From: Paucibacter sp. DJ2R-2
GTDB lineage: Bacteria > Pseudomonadota > Gammaproteobacteria > Burkholderiales > Burkholderiaceae_C
Length of the DNA: 64,000 nt
Direction of reading: 5' to 3'
Assembly (NCBI RefSeq): GCF_025717675.1
Contig: NZ_JAJIRT010000010.1
Span: 62,001 to 126,000 of the forward strand
The translations under genes and the position numbers were made by a program. The notes under the pieces are model-generated. The model worked only from the letters and a program-made list of their open reading frames with translations, made no database searches and was not told where the DNA came from. Below are positions 8,738 to 17,887 of this stretch, one piece after another (position 1 is the first letter of the stretch; the number at the start of each line of letters is the position of its first letter).

Positions 8738-9910
8738 ATGAAGCCTTGGATGAAGATTGCTGTGCCCGTGCTGGGCTTGATTGTTCTGCTCGCCCTGGGC
8801 GGCAAATGGATGCAGAGCCGTCAGCCCGGCGCAGCGGGTGCAAGCGCAGCCAAGACGCCGCCGGCGCTCATGCTGACCGAGATGGACCTGCTTCAGGTGC
8901 AAAAGCAGCGTTTTTCCCAAACCCTGGAAATCAGCGGCAGTCTGAAGGCTCGCGAGTCCGTGCTGATCAAGGCCAAGGTGGCGGGTGAGTTGCTGCGGCT
9001 TGATGTGCGCGAAGGCGACACGGTTCGAGCCGGCCAGGCCCTGGGCCAGATCGACCCGGTCGAGGTGGATCTGCGCCTGCGCCAGGCCCAGGAGAATGCC
9101 GCCGCGGCCAAGTCGCAGCTGGACATCGCCCAGCGCAATCTGGACAACAACCGCGCCCTGGTGGCTCAGGGCTTCATCTCCGCCACTGCCATGGAGACCG
9201 CCAGCGCCAGCGCTGCCGGTGCCCGTGCGACTCTGCAGGCGGCCGAGGCTGCGGTCGGCCTGGCGCGCAAGGCCAAGGCTGATGCCCAGCTGATCTCGCC
9301 GATTGCCGGCCAGGTGGCGCAGCGCCTGGCCCAGCCCGGCGAGCGCCTGGCCCTGGACGGCCGGGTGCTGGAAATCGTCAATCTGAGCCAGCTGGATCTG
9401 GAAGCGGCCGTGGCGCCGGAGCTCAGCGTCGGGCTCAAGCCCGGTGCCCTGGCGCAGTTGCAGATCGAAGGTCTGGCGGAGCCGGTGCCGGCCACGGTGG
9501 CGCGCATCAATCCGGCCACGCAGAGTGGCTCGCGTGCGGTCATGGTCTATCTGCGCCTGGACGGCCGACCGGGCCTGCGTCAGGGCATGTTCGCTCGCGG
9601 CCGCATCCTGCTCGAGGAACGCGAGGCCCTGGTCGCGCCCGCCTCCAGCCTGCGCCTGGACAAGGCCAAGCCCTATGTCTTGCAAGTGGTCGACGGCCGG
9701 GTCAAGGCCCAGACCGTGGAGCTGGGGCAGGCCGGCGAAGGCTTGTTCGGTGGCCGCAGCGTGGCGGTGCAAGAGCTGCGCAGCGGCGTGGCTGCTGGGG
9801 CGCTGCTGCTTGCACTCTCGGCCGGCCAGGTGCCGGAGGGCACCGTGGTGAGTCGGGCGCCAGCCAACGCGGCGGTCTCAGCCTCCGCCCCTGCCGCCGC
9901 CTCACGCTGA
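8738..9910 (+). CDS. RND efflux periplasmic adaptor (HlyD/MFP family)
   Basis: Membrane fusion protein of a tripartite efflux pump, linking the RND permease next door to an outer-membrane TolC channel. The 390-residue protein starts [16 protein letters not shown], a single N-terminal membrane anchor, then shows a biotinyl-lipoyl half ([19 protein letters not shown]), an alpha-hairpin rich in Ala/Gln (about residues 110-180), the second lipoyl half ([19 protein letters not shown]) and a beta-barrel domain. The start at 8738 follows a GAGAG site; the longer frame from 8642 has no signal character. The permease starts 13 bp downstream. Substrate not predictable. Confidence 0.93.
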   Translation: MKPWMKIAVPVLGLIVLLALGGKWMQSRQPGAAGASAAKTPPALMLTEMDLLQVQKQRFSQTLEISGSLKARESVLIKAKVAGELLRLDVREGDTVRAGQALGQIDPVEVDLRLRQAQENAAAAKSQLDIAQRNLDNNRALVAQGFISATAMETASASAAGARATLQAAEAAVGLARKAKADAQLISPIAGQVAQRLAQPGERLALDGRVLEIVNLSQLDLEAAVAPELSVGLKPGALAQLQIEGLAEPVPATVARINPATQSGSRAVMVYLRLDGRPGLRQGMFARGRILLEEREALVAPASSLRLDKAKPYVLQVVDGRVKAQTVELGQAGEGLFGGRSVAVQELRSGVAAGALLLALSAGQVPEGTVVSRAPANAAVSASAPAAASR

Positions 9911-9923
9911 TCGGGTCGCCGCC

Positions 9924-12900
9924 ATGTGGTTCACCCGCGTTTCCATCCAGAACCCCGTCATGGCCGTCATGGTCATGCTGGCCTTTGTCGTGCTGGGCTT
10001 GTTCAGCTACCAGCGCCTGTCGGTCGATCAGTTTCCCAATATCGACTTCCCCACCGTGGTGGTGCAGATGGACTATCCGGGCGCTTCGCCCGAGATTGTC
10101 GAGAGCGAAGTCACCAAGAAGGTGGAGGAGGCCGTCAACACGGTGGCCGGCATCAATGCCCTGACTTCGCGTTCCTACGAGGGCAGCTCGGTGGTCATCA
10201 TCGAGTTCAACCTCGATGTCGACGGCCGCAAGGCCGCCGAGGATGTGCGAGAGAAAGTGGCGCTGATGCGGCCGAATCTGCGCGATGAGGTCAAGGACCC
10301 GCGCATCTCGCGCTTCGACCCGCAGAGCACGCCCATCTTCAACGTCGCCATCCTCTCGGAAGACGGCAAGAAGAGCACGCAAGAGCTGACCACCTGGGCC
10401 ACCCAGGTGCTGCAAAAGCGCCTGGAGAATGTGCGCGGCGTGGGCTCGGTCAGCGTGGTGGGCGGCCTGCAGCGTCAGATCCAGCTGCAGCTGCGCCCGC
10501 AGGCCATGGAAGCGCTGGGCATCACGGTGGATCAGGTGCTGGCCGCCGTGCGAAGCGAGAACCAGGAACTGCCCATGGGCAATCTGCGCTCGCTCGAGCA
10601 AGAGCGGGTGGTGCAGATCAATGCCCGGCTCAAGCGGCCCGAGGACTTCCGCGACATCGTGGTGGCACGCAAGGGCGGCGCTTCGGTTAAGCTCTGGCAG
10701 GTGGCCGATGTGGTGGACGGCCCGCAGGAGGTGGAAAGTCTGGCGCTCTACAACGGCCAGCGCACGGTGCTGCTGAGCGTGCAGAAGAGCCAGGGCGAGA
10801 ACACCATCGAGGTGGTCGATGGCCTGCAGCGCGCGCTGAAAGACGCGCAAGACCTGACCCCGCCGGGCGTCAAGGTCGAGGTCAACCGCGACAACTCGCG
10901 AGCGATTCGCGTCTCGGTGGCCAATGTCAAACGCACCCTGTTCGAAGGCGCGGCGCTGACCATCCTGATCGTGTTCCTGTTCCTGAACAGCTGGCGTTCG
11001 ACCGTCATCACCGGCCTGACCCTGCCGATCGCCCTGATCGGCACGTTCTTGTTCATGTATGCCTTCGGTTTCACCATCAACAACATCACCATGATGGCGC
11101 TGAGCCTGTGCGTGGGCTTGTTGATTGACGACGCCATCGTCGTGCGCGAGAACATCGTACGCCATGTGCAGATGGGCGCCACGCCGCGCCAGGCGGCGCT
11201 CGATGGCACGGCCGAGATCGGCCTGGCGGTGCTGGCCACCACCTTGTCCATCGTCGCGGTGTTCCTGCCCATCGGCTTCATGGGCGGCATCGTCGGCAAG
11301 TTCTTTCATGAGTTCGGCATCACCATCGTCGCGGCGGTGCTGATCTCCATGTTTGTGAGCTTCACCCTGGACCCGATGCTGTCCAGCGTCTGGCATGACC
11401 CGCAGGCGCATGGCGTGCACCGCGGGCCGCCGGTGACGCTCTACGACAAGACCTTGGGTCGTGTGACCGGCGCGGTGGACCGCTTCACCAACTGGTTGTC
11501 GGCGGGCTATCAGCGCATTCTGGCCTGGTCGCTGCGCCACAAGGGCGCAACCCTGCTGATCGCGCTGGCGACCTTCTTGTCCAGCTTTGTGCTGCTGGCC
11601 GGGGTGGGCAAGGAGTTCGTGCCCAAGGCCGACCTGTCGGAGACGCAGATCAATTTCTACACGCCCGTGGGCTCGGCCCTGGAGGTGACCGAGGCGCGCG
11701 CCAAGCAGATCGACGCCTTGCTGCGCGAGCTGCCCGAGGTGCGCTACACCGTGGCCACCATCAACAGCGGCTTTGCTGCCGGCAAGATTTACGGTGCCAT
11801 CTACGTGCGCCTGGTGGACCGCAAGGATCGCCAGCGCAGCGTGGCCGATCTGGCTGAACCGATGCGCCAGCGCCTGGCCACCGTGCCCGGCATCACCGTC
11901 ACCAACATCGGCCAGACCGATCTGGGCGGCGGCAAGAGCTTGCAGTTCTCCATCCAGGGCAGCGACTTGGGCGAGCTGGAGCGCATCTCCAAGCAGGTGG
12001 TTGCGCGGCTGCAGAAGATCCCCGGCCTGGTGGACCTGGACACCACGCTCAAGCCCAACAAGCCGACGGTGTCGGTCGAGGTGAAGCGCGATGTGGCGGC
12101 TGATGCCGGCCTCAACGTCAATGCTCTGGCGGGCACGCTGCGCACCTTGCTGGCCGGCACCACCGTGGGCAACTGGCGCGCCTCGGACGGTGAGAACTAC
12201 GATGTGCTGGTGCGCTTAGGTCCACAAAGTCGCGACTCTCTGACTGACTTGCAGCGCATGCCCATCAATCTGCCGGCTGCCGCCGACGGCATGCCGCGGG
12301 TGATGGCCCTGTCTCAGCTGGCCGATGTGAAGGCCTCGACCGGGCCCAACCAGATCAACCGCCGCGATATGGCGCGCGAGATCACCATCGACGCCAACGC
12401 CCTGGGTCGAAGCTCGGGTGAGGTGTCGGCCGACATCAAGAAGGTGTTGGACGAGACCGCCTTCCCGCCTGGTTACCGCTACAGCTTCGGCGGCTCGACC
12501 AAGAATATGAACGAGTCCTTCCAGTACGCCGTGGGCGCACTGGGCCTGGCCGTGGTCTTCATCTACATGATCTTGGCCAGCCAGTTCAAGAGCTTCTTGC
12601 AGCCGCTGGCGCTGATGAGCTCGCTGCCGCTGACCCTGGTGGGTGTGTTCCTGGCGCTGCTCTTGTTCCGCTCCACGCTCAATATGTTCAGCGTCATCGG
12701 CATCGTCATGTTGATGGGTCTGGTGACCAAGAACGCCATTCTTTTGATCGACTTCGCCATCCGCTCGCGGGCCGGCCAGCATGGCAACGGGGTGGATCAG
12801 GAACCCATGGAGCGCGAGGCGGCCTTGTTGCATGCGGCCCATGTGCGGCTGCGGCCGATTCTGATGACCACCCTGGCCATGGTCTTCGGCATGGTGCCCC

Positions 12901-13112
12901 TGGCTTTTGCTCTGAGCGAGGGCTCCGAGCAGCGCGCGCCCATGGGGCAGGCGGTGATTGGCGGGGTGATCACCTCCTCGCTGTTGACCTTGGTGGTGGT
13001 GCCGGTGATCTATTGCTATCTGGACGATCTGGCCGCCTGGGCGAAACGGCGCTGGACAGGAAATAGAATTCCCGCTGTACCGGGCATGGCCGACGCCGCC
13101 GCCGCGGATTGA
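9924..13112 (+). CDS. efflux RND transporter permease (HAE1/AcrB family)
   Basis: Inner-membrane proton-driven pump subunit of 1062 residues, with 12 predicted helices and two large periplasmic loops. The N-terminus (FTRVSIQNPVMAVMVMLAFV) and the double aspartate of helix 4 (GLLIDDAIVVREN, about residues 402-403) are canonical, as is the Lys of helix 10 in TKNAILLIDFA. The DD pair and this Lys carry the proton relay, so the pump should work. It resembles MdtB/MdtC-type pumps more than metal pumps: the heavy-metal helix-4 motif is absent. It forms a pair with the adaptor upstream; the TolC gene 1.1 kb downstream may provide the outer-membrane channel. Confidence 0.95.
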   Translation: MWFTRVSIQNPVMAVMVMLAFVVLGLFSYQRLSVDQFPNIDFPTVVVQMDYPGASPEIVESEVTKKVEEAVNTVAGINALTSRSYEGSSVVIIEFNLDVDGRKAAEDVREKVALMRPNLRDEVKDPRISRFDPQSTPIFNVAILSEDGKKSTQELTTWATQVLQKRLENVRGVGSVSVVGGLQRQIQLQLRPQAMEALGITVDQVLAAVRSENQELPMGNLRSLEQERVVQINARLKRPEDFRDIVVARKGGASVKLWQVADVVDGPQEVESLALYNGQRTVLLSVQKSQGENTIEVVDGLQRALKDAQDLTPPGVKVEVNRDNSRAIRVSVANVKRTLFEGAALTILIVFLFLNSWRSTVITGLTLPIALIGTFLFMYAFGFTINNITMMALSLCVGLLIDDAIVVRENIVRHVQMGATPRQAALDGTAEIGLAVLATTLSIVAVFLPIGFMGGIVGKFFHEFGITIVAAVLISMFVSFTLDPMLSSVWHDPQAHGVHRGPPVTLYDKTLGRVTGAVDRFTNWLSAGYQRILAWSLRHKGATLLIALATFLSSFVLLAGVGKEFVPKADLSETQINFYTPVGSALEVTEARAKQIDALLRELPEVRYTVATINSGFAAGKIYGAIYVRLVDRKDRQRSVADLAEPMRQRLATVPGITVTNIGQTDLGGGKSLQFSIQGSDLGELERISKQVVARLQKIPGLVDLDTTLKPNKPTVSVEVKRDVAADAGLNVNALAGTLRTLLAGTTVGNWRASDGENYDVLVRLGPQSRDSLTDLQRMPINLPAAADGMPRVMALSQLADVKASTGPNQINRRDMAREITIDANALGRSSGEVSADIKKVLDETAFPPGYRYSFGGSTKNMNESFQYAVGALGLAVVFIYMILASQFKSFLQPLALMSSLPLTLVGVFLALLLFRSTLNMFSVIGIVMLMGLVTKNAILLIDFAIRSRAGQHGNGVDQEPMEREAALLHAAHVRLRPILMTTLAMVFGMVPLAFALSEGSEQRAPMGQAVIGGVITSSLLTLVVVPVIYCYLDDLAAWAKRRWTGNRIPAVPGMADAAAAD

Positions 13113-13139
13113 CAGCACAACACGGAAAGACTGACTGAG

Positions 13140-13793
13140 ATGAACATCGAACAAGCCCGCTTCAACATGATCGAACAGCAGATCCGCCCCTGGGACGTGC
13201 TGGACGCTGGCGTGCTGCAGCTGCTGGCCGTGGTCAAGCGCGAAGATTTCGTGCCGCCGGCCAGCAAGGGCCTGGCCTTCATGGACACCGAAGTGGCCCT
13301 GGCCGGCGGCCAGCGGATGCTGGCCCCGCGCGTCGAGGCCCGCCTGCTGCAAGAGCTGAAGGTGGCGCGCCATGAGAAGGTGCTGGAAGTCGGCACCGGT
13401 AGTGGCTTCATGGCCGCGCTGCTGGGCCACCGCGCTCAGCGCGTGCTGAGCCTGGAAATCAACCCCGAGCTGGCTGCCCAGGCCACGCTCAACCTCAAGC
13501 GCGCCGGTGTGCTCAACGTGACCGTGCTGGAGCAAGATGGCTCCCAAGGCTTGGCCAAGGAAGCTCCGTTTGACGTGATCTTGCTGTCGGGCTCGGTGGC
13601 CGAGGTGCCGGCGGCGCTGCTGGCTCAGCTCAAGGTCGGAGGCCGCTTGGCCGCCATCGTGGGCGAAGAGCCGGTGATGCGCGCCCAGCTGATCACCCGC
13701 GTGGACGAGAAGAACTACCGCACGACCGAGCTCTTCGACACCGTGGCAGCTCGCCTGCAAGGCTTCGCCGAGCGCAGCAGCTTCCAGTTCTGA
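13140..13793 (+). CDS. pcm: protein-L-isoaspartate O-methyltransferase family protein
   Basis: Methyltransferase that repairs isoaspartyl residues in damaged proteins using S-adenosylmethionine. The 217-residue protein has MIEQQIRPWDV at the N-terminus and the AdoMet motif I VLEVGTGSGFMAALL, followed by LSLEINPEL (motif II region). The classical Pcm active-site stretch with SxPxM is poorly preserved (MDTEVALAGGQRMLAP), as is usual in this shorter betaproteobacterial subgroup, so true isoaspartate repair activity is not certain. It lies between the RND pump and a rhodanese gene that starts one base after its stop; co-transcription with that gene and tolC is likely. Confidence 0.85.
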   Translation: MNIEQARFNMIEQQIRPWDVLDAGVLQLLAVVKREDFVPPASKGLAFMDTEVALAGGQRMLAPRVEARLLQELKVARHEKVLEVGTGSGFMAALLGHRAQRVLSLEINPELAAQATLNLKRAGVLNVTVLEQDGSQGLAKEAPFDVILLSGSVAEVPAALLAQLKVGGRLAAIVGEEPVMRAQLITRVDEKNYRTTELFDTVAARLQGFAERSSFQF

Positions 13794-13794
13794 G

Positions 13795-14148
13795 ATGCAG
13801 CCCTCGCTGAGCGTGACTGATTTTCACGCGCTGTGTGCGCGCAGCGCACCTGGGGCGGACGCGGCGCGCTTGCCGCTGCTTCTGGATGTGCGTGAGCCCT
13901 GGGAAGCGGCGCTGGCCAGCATTCGCATCGAGGGCGTACCGGCGCTGTTGATTCCCATGGGGCAGCTGCCCGAGCGTCTGGACGAGCTCGACCGCCTGCA
14001 ATCCATCGTCTGTTATTGCCATCACGGCATGCGAAGTCAGCAAGTCGTCGCATTTCTGCAGCGCCAGGGCTTCGATTCCGTCTATAACCTCGCCGGTGGC
14101 ATTGACGCGTGGTCGCTGCAGGTGGACCCTGGCGTGCCGCGCTATTGA
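13795..14148 (+). CDS. rhodanese-like domain protein
   Basis: Single-domain rhodanese of 117 residues, possibly a sulfurtransferase carrying sulfur as a cysteine persulfide. The domain is complete: LLLDVREPWEAALASI at the start, IVCYCHHGMRSQQVV with the active-site loop C-H-H-G-M-R-S, and YNLAGGIDAWS at the end. No signal peptide is seen, so it should be cytoplasmic. The start codon lies one base after the pcm stop, so translational coupling is probable. The sulfur acceptor cannot be inferred from the neighbours. Confidence 0.92.
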   Translation: MQPSLSVTDFHALCARSAPGADAARLPLLLDVREPWEAALASIRIEGVPALLIPMGQLPERLDELDRLQSIVCYCHHGMRSQQVVAFLQRQGFDSVYNLAGGIDAWSLQVDPGVPRY

Positions 14149-14226
14149 TGACCAAACCCAACAAGCGTGCATCCCGCTAGGATCACGGCTCAGGACTCAA
14201 AAAGCTAATCGCTGACAAGGAAGCTC

Positions 14227-15585
14227 ATGCGTGACCCACGTGCTATTAATTCGCGCCATTCCTCCAACCCGGGCCGTGCCCTGAGCCGTATCGGCATGGC
14301 GCTGGCGCTGTTGATGGCCGGCGCTGGCAGCGCTCAGGCGCAAAGTCTGCAGGAGCTGTACGACGCGGCCCGCGCTTTCGATGCGCAGTTTCTGTCGGCC
14401 CGTGCGCTGGCGGATTCGGCCCAGTACAAGGCGGCTCAGGCCGATGCCTTGGCGCGGCCCAGCCTTGGCCTTGGGGTGACGGCCAAGCGCGACGAGACCG
14501 ACCCGCCGAAAATCGGCCGTGTCGGTGCCAGCACGCTGTCGGCCGGTTTGCAAGGCAAGTACGCCTTGTACAACCCGGGCAACAAGCTGACCATCGCCCA
14601 GGCTCAACTGGGTCTGACCGTTGCCCAGGCCGACCTGGAGAGCGCCGAGCAGGACCTGATCGTGCGTGTCGCGCAAGCCTATTTCGATGTGTTGGGTGCA
14701 CAAGACGTGCTCGGCACGGCGCGCGCCAGCAAGGCCATGATTTCTGAGCAGCTGGCCTCGGCCAAGCGCAATTTCGAAGTCGGTACCCAAACCATCACGG
14801 ACACCCGCGAAGCGCAAGCCCGCTACGACCTGGCCCTGGCCACCGAGATCGCGGCTGAGAACGATCTGCGCATCAAGAGCGTGACCCTGGACCAACTGGT
14901 CGGTCGTAACGGTGTGACGCCCAAGCCCCTGGCCGTGCCCGTGGCCCTGCCGGCCGTGACGCCGCTGACCGTGGATCCTTGGGTCGCTCAAGCGGAAGAG
15001 ATGCACCCGCTGATTCGCAAGGCCCGCATTGGCCTCGATGTGGCCAAGCTCGAGATCGGCAAGGCCCGCGCGGCTGACGGCGTGACGGTCGATTTGAACG
15101 GTACTCTGGGCGCCCAGGATGCTCGTGGTTCCGGTGCCCAGCTCAAGGGCACGACTGGCACGGCCAGCCTCGGCGTGACCCTGAGCCTGCCGCTCTACAC
15201 CGGCGGCGCCACGCAGAACCGCATCAAGGAAACCCTGGCCTTGGAAGAGAAGTCGCGCAACGACCTCGACTACGCCCGTCGCGCCGTGTCCGAGGGCACC
15301 AAGCGTGCCTTCTTCGGCGTGCAGTCGCTGACCGCACAGGTCAAGGCGCTGGAAGCGGCCGAGTCCTCGTCCAAGCTGGCGCTGGAAGCCACGCAACTGG
15401 GCTACAAGGTCGGCGTGCGGGTCAATCTGGACGTGCTCAATGCCCAGACTCAGCTCTTCAACACCCAGCAAAACCTGGCCAAGGCGCGCTACGACGTGGT
15501 CATGACCAGCCTCAAGCTGCGCCAGGCCTCGGGCCAGCTCAAGCCTGACGATGTGTCGGCCGTGAATCAGCTGCTGGCCAAGTAA
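14227..15585 (+). CDS. tolC: TolC family outer membrane channel
   Basis: Outer-membrane channel of 452 residues for type I secretion and drug efflux. A cleavable signal peptide is visible (basic start, then ALALLMAGAGSAQAQ with cleavage near AQA-Q). The mature part starts SLQELYDAARAFDAQ and has the two pseudo-repeated coiled-coil domains of TolC; family landmarks include DVLGAQDVLG, the repeated tyrosine-containing ARYDLALA and ARYDVVM helices, and NAQTQLFNTQQNLAKARY near the C-terminus. An AAGGAAG site precedes the ATG. It is the last gene of the efflux run and is closed by a strong terminator. It probably serves the RND pair upstream, and possibly other pumps. Confidence 0.94.
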   Translation: MRDPRAINSRHSSNPGRALSRIGMALALLMAGAGSAQAQSLQELYDAARAFDAQFLSARALADSAQYKAAQADALARPSLGLGVTAKRDETDPPKIGRVGASTLSAGLQGKYALYNPGNKLTIAQAQLGLTVAQADLESAEQDLIVRVAQAYFDVLGAQDVLGTARASKAMISEQLASAKRNFEVGTQTITDTREAQARYDLALATEIAAENDLRIKSVTLDQLVGRNGVTPKPLAVPVALPAVTPLTVDPWVAQAEEMHPLIRKARIGLDVAKLEIGKARAADGVTVDLNGTLGAQDARGSGAQLKGTTGTASLGVTLSLPLYTGGATQNRIKETLALEEKSRNDLDYARRAVSEGTKRAFFGVQSLTAQVKALEAAESSSKLALEATQLGYKVGVRVNLDVLNAQTQLFNTQQNLAKARYDVVMTSLKLRQASGQLKPDDVSAVNQLLAK

Positions 15586-15608
15586 ACGCTGCGGGCTCCG
15601 GCCTGCTC

Positions 15609-15644
15609 AGCCCGCCCGAGCTAGCTGCTCCGGCGGGCTTTTTC
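15609..15644 (+). terminator. intrinsic terminator after tolC
   Basis: AGCCCGCC at 15609-15616 pairs with GGCGGGCT at 15632-15639, followed by a T5 run. It closes the pump/pcm/rhodanese/tolC run. Confidence 0.88.
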
Positions 15645-15691
15645 TTGGCCGCGCCCGGGTCTGTCATGGTGGCTGGGCGAGAATAGCGGCC

Positions 15692-16477
15692 ATGCTTTAC
15701 TTGCTCTCTCCCGCCAAGTCACTGGACTATGAAACCCCGGTTCCCGAAGCCCTCAAGCCGCTGATCAGCCAGCCCCAGTTCACCGCTCAGTCGAGTGAAT
15801 TGATTCAGGTGCTCAAGACCCAGACGCCGGCGGACATCACCCGCCTGATGGACCTGTCCGATGCCTTGTCTGAACTCAATGTGGCCCGTTACCAGGCCTG
15901 GCGCCCACGCTTCACCGAGAAGAACAGCAAGCCGGCCGTGCTGGCCTTTGACGGCGATGTCTACGATGGCCTGCAGGCCAAGACCTTGAATGCCGAGCAA
16001 TTGCAGTGGGCGCAAGCCCATGTGGCCATCCTCTCGGGCCTGTATGGCGTGCTGCGCCCCATGGATTTGATGCAGCCCTACCGCCTGGAAATGGGCACCC
16101 GCTTGGCCAATCCGCGCGGCAGCAATCTCTACCAGTTCTGGGGCGACCGACTGGCCGAGCACCTCAACGCCCGCGCGGCGTCCAGCCAGGTGCCGGTGAT
16201 CGTCAACCTGGCCTCGCAGGAGTATTTCAAGGCTGCCGATCGCAAGGCCTTGCAGCCGAGGGTGTTGGAGTGCGTGTTCGAGGATTGGAAGAACGGCCAG
16301 TACAAGATCATCAGTTTCTTTGCCAAGCGTGCGCGTGGCCTGATGGCCCGCTTCGCCATCACCGAGGGTGTAGACACGCCGGCTGGCCTGCTGGACTTCA
16401 ATCTCGACGGCTACCGCTACCATGCCGAAGTGTCGACACCCGAGCGCCTGGTGTTCCGTCGTCGTCAGGCCGATTGA
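15692..16477 (+). CDS. yaaA: peroxide stress protein YaaA (UPF0246)
   Basis: A 261-residue cytoplasmic protein of the DUF328 family, starting MLYLLSPAKSLDYETP as nearly all members do. Other landmarks are FDGDVYDGL, the GLYGVLRPMDLMQPYRLEMG segment and the C-terminal FFAKRARGLMARF. In E. coli YaaA limits free intracellular iron during peroxide stress and binds DNA. It stands alone between the tolC terminator and the dioxygenase gene that starts 37 bp downstream on the same strand. No OxyR or Fur site was recognised upstream. Confidence 0.95.
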   Translation: MLYLLSPAKSLDYETPVPEALKPLISQPQFTAQSSELIQVLKTQTPADITRLMDLSDALSELNVARYQAWRPRFTEKNSKPAVLAFDGDVYDGLQAKTLNAEQLQWAQAHVAILSGLYGVLRPMDLMQPYRLEMGTRLANPRGSNLYQFWGDRLAEHLNARAASSQVPVIVNLASQEYFKAADRKALQPRVLECVFEDWKNGQYKIISFFAKRARGLMARFAITEGVDTPAGLLDFNLDGYRYHAEVSTPERLVFRRRQAD

Positions 16478-16514
16478 AGGTTTTCCATCCCTTTTCTTTG
16501 TCCCTCAGTTCACC

Positions 16515-17393
16515 ATGAGTGCACAACAACTGATCACCGCCGATCTGCGACAGTGGATCGCCTCGCAGCTGGCCCAGGGTTGCAGCCAGGAACAACTGCT
16601 GGTCGCCATGCAAAGCAGCGGCTGGGACGCCTCGGTGGCCGCTACAGCCTTGGCACAGACCTTGGATCCGTCGCTGGTTCAGCCCATGGCTGCAAATCCC
16701 ACCATCAGTCAGGCGGTGCGCGACGCGGCCGCTGGCAGCCCGGTGCCCGAGCCGGATTTGAGCCGCGGCGCGCCAGTGTTGCAGGTTGGCGACCGTGCCG
16801 TGCGCGTGCTGCTGAGCCTGCGCCACCCCCGCGTGGTGGTGTTCGGCGGTTTGCTGTCCGATGAAGAGTGCGACGCCATGGTGGCCCAATCCGAGGCGCG
16901 CCTGGCCCGCTCGGAGACGGTGGCAGCCAAGGACAGCGGCAGCGAGGTCAATGCGGCGCGTACCAGCGAGGGCATGTTTTTCGAGCGTGGCGAGAACGAT
17001 CTGATCCGCCGCATCGAGGCGCGCCTGGCGGCGCTGATCAACTGGCCGGTCGATCACGGCGAAGGCCTGCAGGTGCTGCGTTACCGCCCTGGTGCCGAGT
17101 ACTTGCCGCATTACGATTACTTCGACCCTGGCATGAGCAGCACGCCGGCCATCCTCAAGCGCGGTGGTCAGCGGGTCGGCACCTTGGTGATGTACCTCAA
17201 CACGCCGACTGCGGGCGGCGCCACCATTTTTCCGGACATTGGCCTCGATGTCTTGCCGGTCAAAGGCAATGCCGTGTTCTTCAGCTATGACAGGCCGCAG
17301 CCCCAGACCCTGACCCTGCACGGCGGTGCGCCGGTGCGCGAGGGCGAGAAATGGGTGGCGACCAAGTGGCTCCGTCAGGGCGTGTTTGTTTGA
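16515..17393 (+). CDS. 2OG-Fe(II) dioxygenase, prolyl 4-hydroxylase type
   Basis: Iron- and 2-oxoglutarate-dependent hydroxylase of 292 residues. The C-terminal domain has the full facial triad: H199 and D201 in LPHYDYFD, H269 in LTLHGGAPV, with K279 as the likely 2-oxoglutarate-binding residue. The N-terminal 50 residues form a small helical domain (LRQWIASQLAQGCSQEQLL) common in betaproteobacterial prolyl hydroxylases. The ATG at 16515 is chosen because the upstream frame overlaps yaaA. The target protein is unknown; the next gene, 38 bp on, encodes an unusual secreted Lys/Ala-rich protein that could be a partner, but this is speculation. Confidence 0.9.
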   Translation: MSAQQLITADLRQWIASQLAQGCSQEQLLVAMQSSGWDASVAATALAQTLDPSLVQPMAANPTISQAVRDAAAGSPVPEPDLSRGAPVLQVGDRAVRVLLSLRHPRVVVFGGLLSDEECDAMVAQSEARLARSETVAAKDSGSEVNAARTSEGMFFERGENDLIRRIEARLAALINWPVDHGEGLQVLRYRPGAEYLPHYDYFDPGMSSTPAILKRGGQRVGTLVMYLNTPTAGGATIFPDIGLDVLPVKGNAVFFSYDRPQPQTLTLHGGAPVREGEKWVATKWLRQGVFV

Positions 17394-17431
17394 ATGAGGG
17401 GAATTTGAGAGTGATTCAGGAGTTGCAAGTC

Positions 17432-17809
17432 ATGAGCCATAAGAACATCGTCATCGCCCTGTGCGCTGGTCTGCTGGGCGCGCTCAGCGCCGGTGCAGCG
17501 CACAGCCAGATCAGCAGTCAAGGCACGGTCATCCAGACTCCCCAGCCGGTGGCGCCGGCAGTGGTGGGCCTGCATCAGATGGAAGATGCGGCGGCTGCGG
17601 CCAAGCAAGCGTCGCCAGATGTGGCGGCCAAGGCGAGCAAGAAGGCGGCCAATAAGGCGGCCAAGAAGGCTGGCAAGGCTGCAGGCCAAGGGGCCAGTAA
17701 AGCGTCTGCCAAGGCGTCCGGTGCCAAGGGTAAGAAGCCTGCGGCCAAGGGCGGCAAGACCAGCAAGAAGAAGGCCCATCAGGCCGCGGCCAAGCGCAAG
17801 GCGCATTGA
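17432..17809 (+). CDS. secreted Lys/Ala-rich histone-H1-like protein
   Basis: A 125-residue protein with an AGGAG site before its ATG. Residues 1-26 look like a signal peptide (NIVIALCAGLLGALSAGAAHSQ). After a short neutral stretch (about 27-65) the rest is almost only Lys, Ala, Gly and Ser, with repeats of AKKA/SKKA type like the tail of histone H1. Similar AK-rich tails occur in nucleoid proteins, but those lack signal peptides. The exported polycation could bind anionic envelope polymers or DNA. I know no named family for it. It follows the dioxygenase by 38 bp and may be co-transcribed. The existence of the gene is well supported, its function is not. Confidence 0.7.
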   Translation: MSHKNIVIALCAGLLGALSAGAAHSQISSQGTVIQTPQPVAPAVVGLHQMEDAAAAAKQASPDVAAKASKKAANKAAKKAGKAAGQGASKASAKASGAKGKKPAAKGGKTSKKKAHQAAAKRKAH

Positions 17810-17829
17810 AGACAGGCAGCTGCATTTGT

Positions 17830-17861
17830 CAGGCGCCTGAAGTCGGGAGACTTCGGGCCTG
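17830..17861. terminator. imperfect hairpin between convergent genes
   Basis: CAGGC..CC.GAAGTC pairs with GACTTC.GG.GCCTG around a GGGA loop, with two unpaired bases. It sits between the Lys/Ala-rich gene and the convergent Lrp gene. No T-tract on either strand, so a terminator role is tentative. Confidence 0.35.
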
Positions 17862-17887
17862 AGTGCAGGAGCGGTGAGTCTCGGCGC

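Noticed and set aside
9702-11540. A 612-codon minus-strand open frame rich in His, Gln and Arg
   Set aside because: It is the shadow of the RND adaptor and pump genes, with the composition typical of antisense frames in GC-rich genomes.
17600-17800. Repetitive AAG/GCC-rich DNA that looked like a short tandem array
   Set aside because: It codes for the Lys/Ala-rich tail in frame; there are no equal-length repeats and spacers, so it is not a CRISPR array.
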